Source: Mesobacillus maritimus (GTDB lineage Bacteria; Bacillota; Bacilli; Bacillales; Cytobacillaceae). From it: a stretch of 64,000 nt of DNA. The notes below the pieces were generated by a model. That model made no database searches. It saw nothing but the letters and a program-made list of their open reading frames with translations, and was not told the DNA's origin. The DNA is taken from assembly GCF_023715205.1 (NCBI RefSeq), contig NZ_JAMBNR010000005.1:62001-126000 (forward strand), given 5' to 3'. A program made the position numbers and the translations under genes. Shown here piece by piece: positions 1 to 8,198 of the stretch; within the stretch, counting starts at the first letter, position 1; the number at the start of each line of letters is the position of its first letter.

Positions 1-2
1 AT

Positions 3-1070
3 TTTTATAAAGAAGTCAATGTGGATTCAGTTGAGACCAATTTCGGAGGCGAGCGGGGGATTGTTGTCACCATTAAAGGCTCAAAGCCAGGAAAAACGAT
101 TGCCATCCGAGCGGATTTTGATGCATTGCCGATTAAAGAAGAAACGGGACTGCCGTTTGCCTCAAAAAATGAGGGTGTGATGCATGCGTGTGGACATGAT
201 GGTCATACTGCCTATATGTTGATTTTAGCTGAGACATTAGCAGAGCATAAAGACCAATTAGCTGGCACCATTCGAGTCATTCATCAACCTGCAGAAGAAA
301 CGCCTCCAGGTGGGGCAATCGGTATGATCAAAGCAGGCGTGCTGGATGGTGTAGACGCAATCCTAGGCATTCATGTGATGAGCAACATGAAAACGGGCAA
401 CATATATTATCGAAGCGGCAATACGCAAACAGGAAGGTCATATTTTAAATTAGTGGTTCAAGGAAAAGGTGGTCACGGTTCATCCCCACATTTGGCAAAC
501 GATGCGATTGTAGCGGCAAGTTCTTTTGTGATGAATGTACAGACGATCGTTAGCCGCCGAATCAATCCATTTGATGCAGCTTCTGTGACGATTGGAAACT
601 TTGACGGGAAGGGAAGCTTCAACGTCATTAAAGATTCTGTAACAATTGAAGGGGATGTTCGGACGATGTCTCCTGAGACGCGAGAAACCGTTGAAAGAGA
701 AGTGCAGGCATTTGCCGAAGGCTTGGAAAGATCCTATGGAGTAAAAGCAACACTTGAATATAAAAATGACTATCCAGTCCTCTATAATGATCCTGATGTA
801 ACGGAGCAAGTACGTCAAGCCTTAGAACAAGCATCCATTCCAGAAGTAGAAGAGGTCTTGGAAACACCGCCACAGCCGCCTTCAGAAGATTTTGCTTACT
901 ATCTTGAAAAAGTACCAGGCTGCTTCTTCTATGTCGGTGCGATTCCGGAATCGGGTGAAGCCTATCCGCATCATCATCCTAAATTTGATATTAATGAAAA
1001 AAGTCTCATCATCAGCGCAAAAGCAATGGCTGCTGTAGTCGCTTCTTATTGTGATGGTAGTGAAAAGTAA
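3..1070 (+). CDS. M20 family amidohydrolase, 5' end outside window
   Basis: Metal-dependent N-acyl amino acid/peptide amidohydrolase of the M20 (AmhX/HipO-like) group. The frame is open from base 3, before the first possible start (GTG 21), and about 40 N-terminal residues of the family are missing, so the gene begins upstream of the window. Metal-site motifs are present: HACGHDGHT (Cys57 and His59 counted from GTG 21), PAEE at about 90-93, and a C-terminal HHHPKFDI. The central stretch matches the dimerisation domain. It is the last gene of its unit: an intrinsic terminator follows at once. The acyl substrate cannot be told from sequence. Confidence 0.9.
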   Translation, partial: FYKEVNVDSVETNFGGERGIVVTIKGSKPGKTIAIRADFDALPIKEETGLPFASKNEGVMHACGHDGHTAYMLILAETLAEHKDQLAGTIRVIHQPAEETPPGGAIGMIKAGVLDGVDAILGIHVMSNMKTGNIYYRSGNTQTGRSYFKLVVQGKGGHGSSPHLANDAIVAASSFVMNVQTIVSRRINPFDAASVTIGNFDGKGSFNVIKDSVTIEGDVRTMSPETRETVEREVQAFAEGLERSYGVKATLEYKNDYPVLYNDPDVTEQVRQALEQASIPEVEEVLETPPQPPSEDFAYYLEKVPGCFFYVGAIPESGEAYPHHHPKFDINEKSLIISAKAMAAVVASYCDGSEK

Positions 1071-1100
1071 GGGGGAAGCAACAGGTGCTTTCCCTTTTTG
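1071..1100 (+). terminator. Intrinsic terminator of amidohydrolase
   Basis: GGGGGAAGCA pairs with TGCTTTCCC around a short loop, followed directly by TTTTTG. It lies immediately after the stop codon. Confidence 0.8.
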
Positions 1101-1147
1101 TTTTGGAAACTAGTTCAATGCAAAAACTCAAAAACTAGGTATAAAGT

Positions 1148-1177
1148 TTGACACCCAAAACAAAAATGTGGTAAATT
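1148..1177 (+). promoter_or_regulatory. Promoter of the MhqR-like repressor gene
   Basis: TTGACA (1148-1153) and TAAATT (1172-1177) with an 18-bp spacer. The same -35, spacer length and -10 occur 720 bp downstream in front of the azoreductase gene, within a related regulatory block. Confidence 0.6.
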
Positions 1178-1178
1178 T

Positions 1179-1194
1179 ATCTTTAATCAAAGAT
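1179..1194. promoter_or_regulatory. Upstream dyad, possible second MhqR-type site
   Basis: ATCTTTAATCAAAGAT is a near-perfect inverted repeat abutting the -10 element. It shares the ATCT...AGAT arms of the main operator but differs in the centre, so assignment to the same regulator is tentative. Confidence 0.4.
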
Positions 1195-1242
1195 ATATAA
1201 ATTCGAGATATTAAGGAATACTATTATATTTTTTTGGTCCCA

Positions 1243-1260
1243 TATCTTGAACTCGAGATA
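1243..1260. promoter_or_regulatory. MhqR-type operator
   Basis: TATCTTGAACTCGAGATA is an inverted repeat that closely fits the Bacillus subtilis MhqR operator as I recall it (TATCTCGAATTCGAGATA). It sits between promoter and start codon of the regulator gene, which suggests autorepression. Confidence 0.8.
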
Positions 1261-1322
1261 TAGGGGAAGAAAAGTCTCGTTAGTAGACAAAACTAATGAG
1301 CCTTGAAAGGAGGAATACGGTT

Positions 1323-1757
1323 GTGGAATTAGTAAAAGATGAGTTGAAAGCTGTAACTGTAATTATTCGTGCCTCCCAAGCGATACAAGAAGTGATTCGA
1401 AAAGACGCCGCCAAGTTTGGTCTGAATTCTACGGAATTCTCTGTGTTAGAGTTGTTGTATCATAGAGGCGACCAGCCCATTCAAAAGATTGGCAAAAAGG
1501 TTCTTATTTCAAGTGGCAGTATTACTTATGTTGTGGATAAGCTTGAGCAAAAAAACTATGTAAGACGGCGGGGATGCCCAAAAGACCGACGTGTAACCTA
1601 CGCGGCGATAACCAGTGAAGGGAAATTATTAATGGATAAAATTTTCCCGCAACACGAATTGAAGATTCAAGAAATTTTTGCTGAATTGGATGCTGAAGAG
1701 GTCAAGGAAGCCATTGCTTTATTAAAACGAATTGGCTACAGCGCAAAAAACCTTTAA
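1323..1757 (+). CDS. mhqR: MarR-family repressor, MhqR-like
   Basis: Winged-helix MarR regulator of 144 residues. The N-terminal helix reads RASQAIQEVIRKDAAK and is followed by NSTEFSVLELLYHRGDQPIQ, the recognition region with SSGSITYVVDKLEQ, and the beta-wing CPKDRRVTY, all close to B. subtilis MhqR (YkvE), the repressor relieved by quinones and catechol. I choose GTG 1323 because AGGAGG at 1308-1313 lies 9 bp upstream; the ATG at 1296 has the ribosome site inside its reading frame. The next genes are all Mhq-type detoxification functions and carry the same operator, which supports the assignment. Confidence 0.85.
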   Translation: MELVKDELKAVTVIIRASQAIQEVIRKDAAKFGLNSTEFSVLELLYHRGDQPIQKIGKKVLISSGSITYVVDKLEQKNYVRRRGCPKDRRVTYAAITSEGKLLMDKIFPQHELKIQEIFAELDAEEVKEAIALLKRIGYSAKNL

Positions 1758-1867
1758 TTGTTACATCTATTTTGAGATATAAGGTCAATAGGACTTTTTC
1801 CAAGATTGGATCTAGTTTATATGAACAACAAATGAGTAAAGTTGAAAAAAATTGTTGTTTTAAGTTG

Positions 1868-1897
1868 TTGACATTGATAAAGATTCTATGTTAAATT
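1868..1897 (+). promoter_or_regulatory. Promoter of the azoreductase-type gene
   Basis: TTGACA (1868-1873), 18-bp spacer, TAAATT (1892-1897). The element and the following TTATC are the same as in the promoter at 1148. Confidence 0.6.
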
Positions 1898-1957
1898 TAT
1901 CCCGAATTAAAAATAAATGAATTCAAGAGTTATGGAATTAATATTTTTTTAGCTTTA

Positions 1958-1975
1958 TATCTTGAATTCGAGATT
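1958..1975. promoter_or_regulatory. MhqR-type operator
   Basis: TATCTTGAATTCGAGATT, an inverted repeat with the same arms as the operator at 1243. It is placed at the same distance from its promoter. Confidence 0.8.
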
Positions 1976-2080
1976 ATTGACCTTTGTGTACCATCTAAAA
2001 CACTTAGTGATAAAGGGATGTTTTCCAAGAGGCAATTAATCAACAATATCTCTAGACTTTTCAAGGAGGTGAAATCATCA

Positions 2081-2674
2081 ATGGGATTTTTAGATAGATT
2101 ATTTGGAACAAAAAAAGAGGAGGAACAAACAATGACAAAATTAAACATTGGTATTATTTTAGGTTCTACACGTGAAGGACGCGTAAGTCCACAAGTTGGT
2201 GCATGGGTAAAAGAAATCGCAGATAAGCGCGGCGATGCAAACTATACGATTATCGATCTTGCAGATTATAAATTGCCAATCCTAGGCGAAGCAGGCGGCG
2301 ATGCATCAGGTGCAAAAGCATGGTCTGAAATTATTGCTGAACAAGACGGATTTGTCTTTATCGTTCAAGAATACAATCACTCTATTACAGCAGCACTTAA
2401 AAATGGATTAGACTACTTACGTGATGAGTGGAACAACAAAGCAGCTGGAATCGTATCTTACGGATCAGTAGGTGGCGCTCGTGCCGCAGAACATTTACGC
2501 GGAATTTTAGGTGAATTGTCTATCGCAGACGTTCGTGTTCATCCGGCATTATCTTTATTCACTGATTTTGAAAATGGAACTGACTTCAAACCAAAAGCTG
2601 TACAAGAAGAATCAGTGAATCAAATGTTGGATCAATTAAACACTTGGTCAAAAGCATTGTTCACTATTCGTTAA
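2081..2674 (+). CDS. NADPH-dependent FMN reductase (azoreductase type)
   Basis: Flavodoxin-fold FMN reductase, expected to reduce quinones or azo compounds by two electrons and so avoid semiquinone formation. The phosphate-binding loop GSTREGR is near residues 28-34 and the EYNHS loop near 108, as in the FMN_red family. ATG 2081 has AAGGAGG 11 bp upstream; a second ATG (2132) has its own GAGGAGG. The first start adds a 17-residue leader beginning MGFLDRLFG, also found in the quinone reductase at 6568. An open frame continues up to 2018, but that start has no ribosome site. An MhqR-type operator precedes the gene. Confidence 0.88.
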   Translation: MGFLDRLFGTKKEEEQTMTKLNIGIILGSTREGRVSPQVGAWVKEIADKRGDANYTIIDLADYKLPILGEAGGDASGAKAWSEIIAEQDGFVFIVQEYNHSITAALKNGLDYLRDEWNNKAAGIVSYGSVGGARAAEHLRGILGELSIADVRVHPALSLFTDFENGTDFKPKAVQEESVNQMLDQLNTWSKALFTIR

Positions 2675-2692
2675 TATTAATTTTAAAAGATA

Positions 2693-2726
2693 GACAACAT
2701 GTGCACAAGCAGCTGTACATGTTGTC
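2693..2726 (+). terminator. Hairpin after azoreductase-type gene
   Basis: GACAACATGT and ACATGTTGTC form a perfect 10-bp stem, extended by three more pairs. No clear T tract follows, so it may be a weak terminator or an RNA-stabilising hairpin. Confidence 0.5.
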
Positions 2727-2819
2727 CCATTATGAAAATTGAGCGGATTGTTATCAAACCGATTGAAGGATGTGCTCAAGAGTCATAACCAAAAAATCAG
2801 TTAATTTTTTTTAATTAAT

Positions 2820-2837
2820 TATCTCTAATTCAAGATT
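2820..2837. promoter_or_regulatory. MhqR-type operator upstream of first dioxygenase
   Basis: TATCTCTAATTCAAGATT: the ATCT...AGAT arms and AATTC centre match the two upstream operators with fewer paired positions. It precedes the operon starting at 2933. Confidence 0.65.
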
Positions 2838-2932
2838 CTTGATTTAAGTCAAATTTGGTGTTCGATTCGGTTAAACTAGCAAATCAATGTAAAAAATATC
2901 TACAAATAATAGAAGAAAAAGGAGAGCAAAAC

Positions 2933-3868
2933 ATGAAAAAAACAATGGGAATTCACCATATCACTGCAATTGTTGGTCATCCACAAGAAAATGTCGACTT
3001 CTATGCTGGAGTATTAGGTTTGCGTCTCGTTAAACAGACGGTCAATTTTGATGATCCAGAAACCTATCACCTTTATTTCGGGGATGAAGGCGGAAAACCA
3101 GGAACCATTATTACGTTTTTTCCATGGGCAAATGCGTATCAAGGGAAAATTGGCGATGGTCAGGTAGGGGTTACATCCTATGTCGTTCCAAAAGGCGCTA
3201 TGAATTTTTGGGAGGAAAGACTAGCAAAATTCAACATTCCTTTTACAAAAATGGAGCGGTTTGGTGAGCGATATTTGGAATTCGATGATCCACATGGACT
3301 TCATTTAGAAATTGTTGAAAGAGAAGAAGGCGAAATGAATACATGGTCTTTCGGCGAAATTACTTCAGATGTCGGGATCAAAGGCTTTGGCGGCGCGACA
3401 CTTTTGTCGACTCAACCGAACAAAACAGGTGAACTGTTAGAAAAAGTGATGGGACTTGAGTTCGTTGCAAAAGAAGGAGACTTCGCTCGTTATCGTTCTA
3501 CAGGAGATATCGGAAATATCATTGATCTAAAATTAACCTCAATTGGCCGTGGGCAAATGGGAGTTGGAACGGTCCATCATATTGCTTGGAGAGCGGTAGA
3601 TGATCAGGATCAATTGGATTGGAAACAGTTTGTAACAGCGAATGGCTATGGTGTGACACCGGTCAGAGATCGCAACTATTTTAATGCCATTTACTTTAGA
3701 GAGCATGGCGAAATTCTGTTCGAAATTGCGACCGACCCACCAGGATTCGCGCACGATGAATCACACGATACAATGGGTGAACAGTTGATGCTACCAGAAC
3801 AATATGAACCGCACCGCGATCAGATTGAACGAGGATTGATTCCGTTTGAAGTAAGAACATTAGATTAA
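2933..3868 (+). CDS. mhqO: Ring-cleaving dioxygenase, MhqA/MhqO family
   Basis: Two-module vicinal-oxygen-chelate (glyoxalase/extradiol dioxygenase) protein of 311 residues. Likely metal ligands are His8/His9 in GIHHIT, His215/His216 in TVHHIAW and Glu264 in ILFEIATD. This family (B. subtilis MhqA, MhqE, MhqO) protects against 2-methylhydroquinone and catechol, probably by ring cleavage or thiol-adduct handling. Start ATG 2933 has AAAAAGGAG upstream; the longer frame to 2855 lacks one. First gene of a probable operon running to the DoxX gene, preceded by an MhqR-type operator. The choice among mhqA/E/O is by family only. Confidence 0.85.
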   Translation: MKKTMGIHHITAIVGHPQENVDFYAGVLGLRLVKQTVNFDDPETYHLYFGDEGGKPGTIITFFPWANAYQGKIGDGQVGVTSYVVPKGAMNFWEERLAKFNIPFTKMERFGERYLEFDDPHGLHLEIVEREEGEMNTWSFGEITSDVGIKGFGGATLLSTQPNKTGELLEKVMGLEFVAKEGDFARYRSTGDIGNIIDLKLTSIGRGQMGVGTVHHIAWRAVDDQDQLDWKQFVTANGYGVTPVRDRNYFNAIYFREHGEILFEIATDPPGFAHDESHDTMGEQLMLPEQYEPHRDQIERGLIPFEVRTLD

Positions 3869-3893
3869 TTTTTATGAAAAAGGGGGCTGTCCG

Positions 3894-4505
3894 ATGCTTT
3901 CAATCGACCCAAACCAGTTGACCGAAAGAGAAAATTATAAGTTTTTAATTGGCAGTATTATTCCTAGGCCGATCGCTTTCGTCACCAGTCAATCCAAAGA
4001 TGGAGTGTTGAACGGAGCGCCATTTAGTTATTTTAATATTGTCACATAGAATCCTCCGATGATTTCACTCTCGATTCAGCGGTCTGAAGGCATGCAAAAG
4101 GATACTGCAAGAAACATTCTTGATAAAAAGGAATTTGTTGTTCACATCGTTGATGAACAAAATGTTGAAAAAATCAATCAAACAGCCTCCTCACTTCCTG
4201 CGAATCAAAGTGAAGTACAATTGGCGGGATTAACTCCTGTTGAAAGCATGAAAATTTCCGTGCCTGGCATAGCTGAAGCAAAAATTCGTTTTGAGTGTAT
4301 GTTGGAACACGCATTGGAGGTAGGTGGTTCAGGCACTACTCCTGGTTGTGATTTTATTATTGGAAAAGTTGTTCAATTTCATATTGAAGAGAAGCTTTAT
4401 GAAAAGGGGAGAATTGATCCAATCGGGTTGGCTGCTGTGAGTCGATTAGCGGGCGCGAATTATGCCAAACTTGGCGAGATGTTTTCGATTGAAAGACCGA
4501 AATAG
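3894..4505 (+). pseudogene. Flavin reductase-like protein interrupted by in-frame TAG
   Basis: A 203-codon frame resembling the flavin reductase-like (FMN-binding split barrel, YwrF/DIM6 type) family. It starts at ATG 3894 with AGGGGG upstream and stays in one frame to 4505, but codon 52 is TAG (4047-4049), giving FNIVT-stop-NPPMISLSIQ where relatives have a Ser; TCG to TAG is one change. Everything else is intact: IPRPIAFVTS, the NGAPFSYFN loop and GLAAVSRLAGANYAKLG at the C-terminus. Either a recent nonsense mutation, a sequencing error, or readthrough. It sits between two dioxygenase paralogues in the same operon. Confidence 0.8.
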
Positions 4506-4533
4506 GATATGGAACGAAAGGGAGGGATTTAGT

Positions 4534-5478
4534 GTGCAACGAACAGCTGGCATTCATCATATCACCGCGATGGTGAACGACGCCCAAAAAACGATTGATT
4601 TCTATGTTGGGGTACTGGGAATGAGACTTGTGAAAAAAACGATCAACTTCGACCGTCCTGAAGTTTATCATCTGTATTTTGGGAATGAATCTGGTCATCC
4701 TGGAACGGTGATTACCTTTTTTCCTTGGGAGCACCAATTAAAAGGCCGTATTGGCACAGGGCAGGTTGGGATGACAAGCTATCTGATTCCTGAACATTCA
4801 CTAGCGTTTTGGCAACAGCGGTTAAAATCATATGGCCAACGATTCATTCAAACGGTACGTTTTGGTGAAACTTCCTTGCAATTCCAAGATCCAGACGGAC
4901 TTGAAATCGAATTGGTTGAGCGGTCAGGGGGACCACTTAATACTTGGAGTACTAGCGATATTCCAGCAGAGTTTGCAATCAAAGGGTTTGGCGGGGCAAC
5001 CCTTCTTTCCGCTAAACCTCATAAAACGGCAGAAGTGCTCGAAAATGTACTTGGCCTTACATGTATTGGTCAGGAAGAAACTATCCTTCGTTTTCAATCA
5101 GAAGACATACTGGGGAATATAATTGACATTAAACTTTCACCATCCGTCCGTGGGTTAATGGGAGCTGGCACAGTCCATCATATTGCTTGGCGGGCGAAAG
5201 ATGAAGAAGAACTTCATAAATGGCGTGAGCTGGTTGCGGAAAATGGCTACTATCCAACCGAAATCCGTGATCGAAATTATTTTAAAGCTGTCTATTTTCA
5301 TGAAGAAGGCGGTATTTTGTTTGAAATTGCGACAGATTTTCCAGGTTTTACCGTGGATGAACCATTAGAAGAACTCGGCCAAAAGCTAATGCTGCCTTCG
5401 TGGTTTGAAGACAAAAGAGAGGAACTAGAGGCAACTTTACCAGACATAAAGGTCCCGAATTTAGGAGGAGAAGAATGA
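4534..5478 (+). CDS. mhqA: Ring-cleaving dioxygenase, MhqA/MhqO family (second paralogue)
   Basis: A 314-residue paralogue of the protein at 2933, collinear throughout, with the same presumed metal ligands (GIHHIT, TVHHIAW and ILFEIATD). Start GTG 4534 follows AAAGGGAGGG; the frame continues upstream into the previous gene but without a ribosome site. It overlaps the following hydrolase gene by four bases (ATGA), indicating translational coupling. Two divergent copies in one operon suggest different ring substrates. Exact subfamily cannot be set from sequence alone. Confidence 0.85.
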   Translation: MQRTAGIHHITAMVNDAQKTIDFYVGVLGMRLVKKTINFDRPEVYHLYFGNESGHPGTVITFFPWEHQLKGRIGTGQVGMTSYLIPEHSLAFWQQRLKSYGQRFIQTVRFGETSLQFQDPDGLEIELVERSGGPLNTWSTSDIPAEFAIKGFGGATLLSAKPHKTAEVLENVLGLTCIGQEETILRFQSEDILGNIIDIKLSPSVRGLMGAGTVHHIAWRAKDEEELHKWRELVAENGYYPTEIRDRNYFKAVYFHEEGGILFEIATDFPGFTVDEPLEELGQKLMLPSWFEDKREELEATLPDIKVPNLGGEE

Positions 5479-6077
5479 AACATATCTTTCAAAAAGGAAA
5501 AAATCCAGCAAAACCAACACTATTATTGCTTCATGGAACTGGCGGCAATGAGTTAGACTTGCTTCCACTTGCTGGGATGATTGATGATGAAGCGAACGTC
5601 CTAAGTGTTAGAGGAAATGTGCTCGAAAACGGCATGCCTCGCTTCTTTCGCAGATTAGCAGAAGGCATCTTCGATGAAGAGGACCTTGTGTTCCGTACGA
5701 AAGAACTGAATGAGTTTTTAGATGAAGCGGCTAATAAATATGATTTTGACCGTAAAAATATTGTAGCGATCGGCTATTCAAATGGAGCAAATATCGCAGC
5801 GAGTTTATTGTTCCATTATCAAAATGCATTAAAAGCAGCAATTCTCCATCATCCGATGGTGCCGAGAAAAGGAATCGAGCTTCCGGATTTAGCGGGAACG
5901 TCCGTATTTATTGCGGCAGGAACCAATGATCCAATCTGTTCCCCGTTGGAATCAGCAGAGTTGAAAGAAATGCTGACAAAGGCTAATGCAAATGTTGAAC
6001 TTCATTGGGAAAACAGGGGGCATCAGCTTACAGCTACAGAAGTAGAAGCGGCAGCCAACTGGTATAAAAATAGATAA
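5475..6077 (+). CDS. mhqD: MhqD-like carboxylesterase/hydrolase
   Basis: Alpha/beta hydrolase of 200 residues in the phospholipase/carboxylesterase family. The oxyanion motif LLHGTGG is at 19-24, the nucleophile Ser102 in GYSNGA, Asp152 in GTNDPIC and His183 in RGHQL. B. subtilis mhqD stands in an operon with a dioxygenase (mhqED) under MhqR, as here. The hydrolase probably acts on ring-cleavage products or esters. Its ATG overlaps the stop of the upstream dioxygenase (ATGA). Confidence 0.85.
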   Translation: MKHIFQKGKNPAKPTLLLLHGTGGNELDLLPLAGMIDDEANVLSVRGNVLENGMPRFFRRLAEGIFDEEDLVFRTKELNEFLDEAANKYDFDRKNIVAIGYSNGANIAASLLFHYQNALKAAILHHPMVPRKGIELPDLAGTSVFIAAGTNDPICSPLESAELKEMLTKANANVELHWENRGHQLTATEVEAAANWYKNR

Positions 6078-6102
6078 AAAATTAGTGGGGGATAGGAATA
6101 CA

Positions 6103-6525
6103 ATGATGAAAACAGAAATTGGAGCATTTATTTTACGTATTACTTTAGGAGTCATCTTTTTCATTCATGGATTAGTCAAATTCCAAGATGGAATTGAAAA
6201 TACAGTCGGATGGTTTACTAGTATTGGCCTACCTGGGTTTTTAGCTTATGCCGTTGCAGGCATTGAATTAGTTGGCGGAATTCTTTTAGTGATTGGATTT
6301 GGAACGAAATTGGTGTCTGCATTGATTGCGGTTATCATGATTGGTGCAACGCTTAAAGTCAAACTTTCGCTTGGACTATTAGGTAATGGTCAAATGGCTG
6401 GATATGAACTGGATTTAGCGTTTTTAGCGATGGCTGTTTATCTTTCGATTAATGGGAGCAAACTACTATCAGTAGGACAATTGGTGTTTAAAAAAGATTC
6501 AGAGAGTGCAAATAAAGCTGCTTGA
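6103..6525 (+). CDS. mhqP: DoxX family membrane protein, MhqP-like
   Basis: Integral membrane protein of 140 residues with four predicted helices. The DoxX signature is seen in RITLGVIFFIHGLVKFQDG near the N-terminus and in GLPGFLAYAVAGIELVGGI. DoxX proteins of this kind (B. subtilis MhqP, CatD) accompany catechol/quinone oxidoreductases at the membrane. ATG 6103 is preferred: GGGGGA lies 10 bp upstream and a second ATG follows directly. A GTG at 6085 would overlap that ribosome site. Seven codons separate it from the hydrolase, so it is in the same operon. Confidence 0.85.
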   Translation: MMKTEIGAFILRITLGVIFFIHGLVKFQDGIENTVGWFTSIGLPGFLAYAVAGIELVGGILLVIGFGTKLVSALIAVIMIGATLKVKLSLGLLGNGQMAGYELDLAFLAMAVYLSINGSKLLSVGQLVFKKDSESANKAA

Positions 6526-6567
6526 TTGATTCGATTTTTCTAAAGCAACATTAGGAGGGACATAACA

Positions 6568-7233
6568 ATGGGGTTTCTATCCAAACTATTTGGAAAAACA
6601 GATGCAAAGGAGACTGAAACTATGGAAAAGGTTAAGTTAGCGGTTATTTTTTACAGCATGGGCGGAACAAACTACCAACTAGCCAAATGGGCTGCAGAAG
6701 GGGCACAAGAAGCGGGGGCGGAAGTTAAGGTATTAAAAGTGCAAGAATTAGCTCCTGATTCCGTGATTCAAGGAAATGATGCATGGAAAGCAACAGTCGA
6801 AGCAACAAAAGATGTTCCAATTGCAACAGGTGACGATATTGAATGGGCAGATGCAATCATCTTTAGCGTGCCAACCCGATTTGGAAACATGCCGTCGCAA
6901 ATGAAGCAATTTCTTGATATACAAGGCGGTTTATGGGCAACAGGTAAAACCGTGAACAAAGTTGTCAGTGCAATGACTTCTGCACAAAATCCGCATGGAG
7001 GCCAAGAAGCAACATTGTTATCTCTTTACACTTCGATGATGCATTGGGGCGCAATCATTGCCACACCTGGATATACGGACCCTGTTCTTTTTGGAGCAGG
7101 CGGAAACCCATACGGTACAAGTGTTACTGTTAGTCAAGATGGGAAAATGATTGAAGACGTAGAAGGCGCCGTTAAGCACCAAGCGAAACGTACAGTTTCT
7201 GTTGCAGAGTGGGTCAAAAAAGGACAGAACTAA
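6568..7233 (+). CDS. NAD(P)H:quinone oxidoreductase, WrbA/flavodoxin type
   Basis: Flavodoxin-like quinone reductase of 221 residues. After an 18-residue leader (MGFLSKLFG...) comes the FMN loop IFYSMGGTNYQLA (about 28-40), then PTRFGNMPSQMKQFLD (about 95-110), SAQNPHGGQE and MHWGAIIATPGY, the WrbA hallmarks. It reduces quinones to hydroquinones, completing the route of the cluster. ATG 6568 follows TTAGGAGGG; an internal ATG at 6622 follows AAGGAGA and would give the leaderless form. The leader resembles that of the azoreductase-type protein at 2081 although the two enzymes are only distantly related. Confidence 0.88.
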   Translation: MGFLSKLFGKTDAKETETMEKVKLAVIFYSMGGTNYQLAKWAAEGAQEAGAEVKVLKVQELAPDSVIQGNDAWKATVEATKDVPIATGDDIEWADAIIFSVPTRFGNMPSQMKQFLDIQGGLWATGKTVNKVVSAMTSAQNPHGGQEATLLSLYTSMMHWGAIIATPGYTDPVLFGAGGNPYGTSVTVSQDGKMIEDVEGAVKHQAKRTVSVAEWVKKGQN

Positions 7234-7244
7234 TTCTATCTAAT

Positions 7245-7283
7245 AAAAAAACTAATCGGGAGCACTTCCGATTAGTTTTTTTG
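7245..7283. terminator. Bidirectional terminator between quinone reductase and LysR gene
   Basis: AAAACTAATCGG and CCGATTAGTTTT form a 12-bp stem with A and T tracts on both sides, serving the convergent genes. Confidence 0.85.
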
Positions 7284-7303
7284 TGATTAGACGAGAAGTA
7301 TAT

Positions 7304-8155
7304 TTATTTATTCGACTCGATGGTTTCAATAAATTTTGCGATGGTTGCGGTTAAATACGTATCCGCTCGTCTGATAAATACGGTTTTAATGGTGCTGTAT
7401 TGTTTAGGAAGAGAATGACATTGAATAAGTCCGTTTTGTTCCAAATGGTTTACGGCTGACTTTGGTACGAAGGTGACTCCAAGCCCCATAGTAACACTTT
7501 GCAAGATGGTTTCTAATGTACCAAATTCCATCACTCGTTTCGGTGTGATGTTTTGGTCTTTATACCATGTTTCAAGACGCGCTCGGTATCCACAGCCTTT
7601 GCTGAAACATAAGAAAGGTTTTTCTTTCAGCTCTTCAAGAGGACCGGCGCTTGGATCTGAGATTAACACAAGTTCTTCTTGAAACACCTGATGTGAAACA
7701 AGATCTGGATGGAAGTCCGATTCAGTAACGAACGCTCCATCCAATTTGTGGTTGAGTACTTCTCTTTGTAGGGTTTCGGTTACCCCAGTATAAACAGACA
7801 AATCAACATCTTGATAGTTTTTAATATAGGTAGATAAAATTTTAGGTAAATGAATGACCGTTTCAACAGTCCCAATTTCTAATTTTCCGGACGGTTCGGT
7901 TTGATTTTGAACAGCTTGTTTCATTTCATCTGTTAACGATAAAATTTTTTGACTATAACTTAAGAGCTTCTTTCCCTCAGGTGTCAAACTCATCCCACGT
8001 CGATGCCGATTAAACAGGGGAGTATTCAATTCACTCTCTAATTTATGTATTCTAGCCGTAAGATTCGATTGCACGTAGTTTAATTCTTTGGCTGCGCCTG
8101 TAATCGTCCCTTGTTTCGCAACTGCCTGGAAAATCTCTAAGTCCTTAAATTCCAT
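7304..8155 (-). CDS. LysR-family transcriptional regulator
   Basis: LysR regulator of 283 residues: N-terminal winged helix with FKDLEIFQAVAKQGTITGAA and QSNLTARIHKLESEL (about 1-60), then a periplasmic-binding-type effector domain. The overall pattern resembles the CzcR/YtlI group of Bacillus, but the effector is not predictable. It is divergent from an EamA transporter with a 15-bp T-N11-A type palindrome between them, the usual arrangement for a LysR protein and its target. Confidence 0.85.
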   Translation of the reverse strand: MEFKDLEIFQAVAKQGTITGAAKELNYVQSNLTARIHKLESELNTPLFNRHRRGMSLTPEGKKLLSYSQKILSLTDEMKQAVQNQTEPSGKLEIGTVETVIHLPKILSTYIKNYQDVDLSVYTGVTETLQREVLNHKLDGAFVTESDFHPDLVSHQVFQEELVLISDPSAGPLEELKEKPFLCFSKGCGYRARLETWYKDQNITPKRVMEFGTLETILQSVTMGLGVTFVPKSAVNHLEQNGLIQCHSLPKQYSTIKTVFIRRADTYLTATIAKFIETIESNK

Positions 8156-8198
8156 TATGAATTCCTTCCCACTATCTATTTTTCTATAGTTCTATGAT

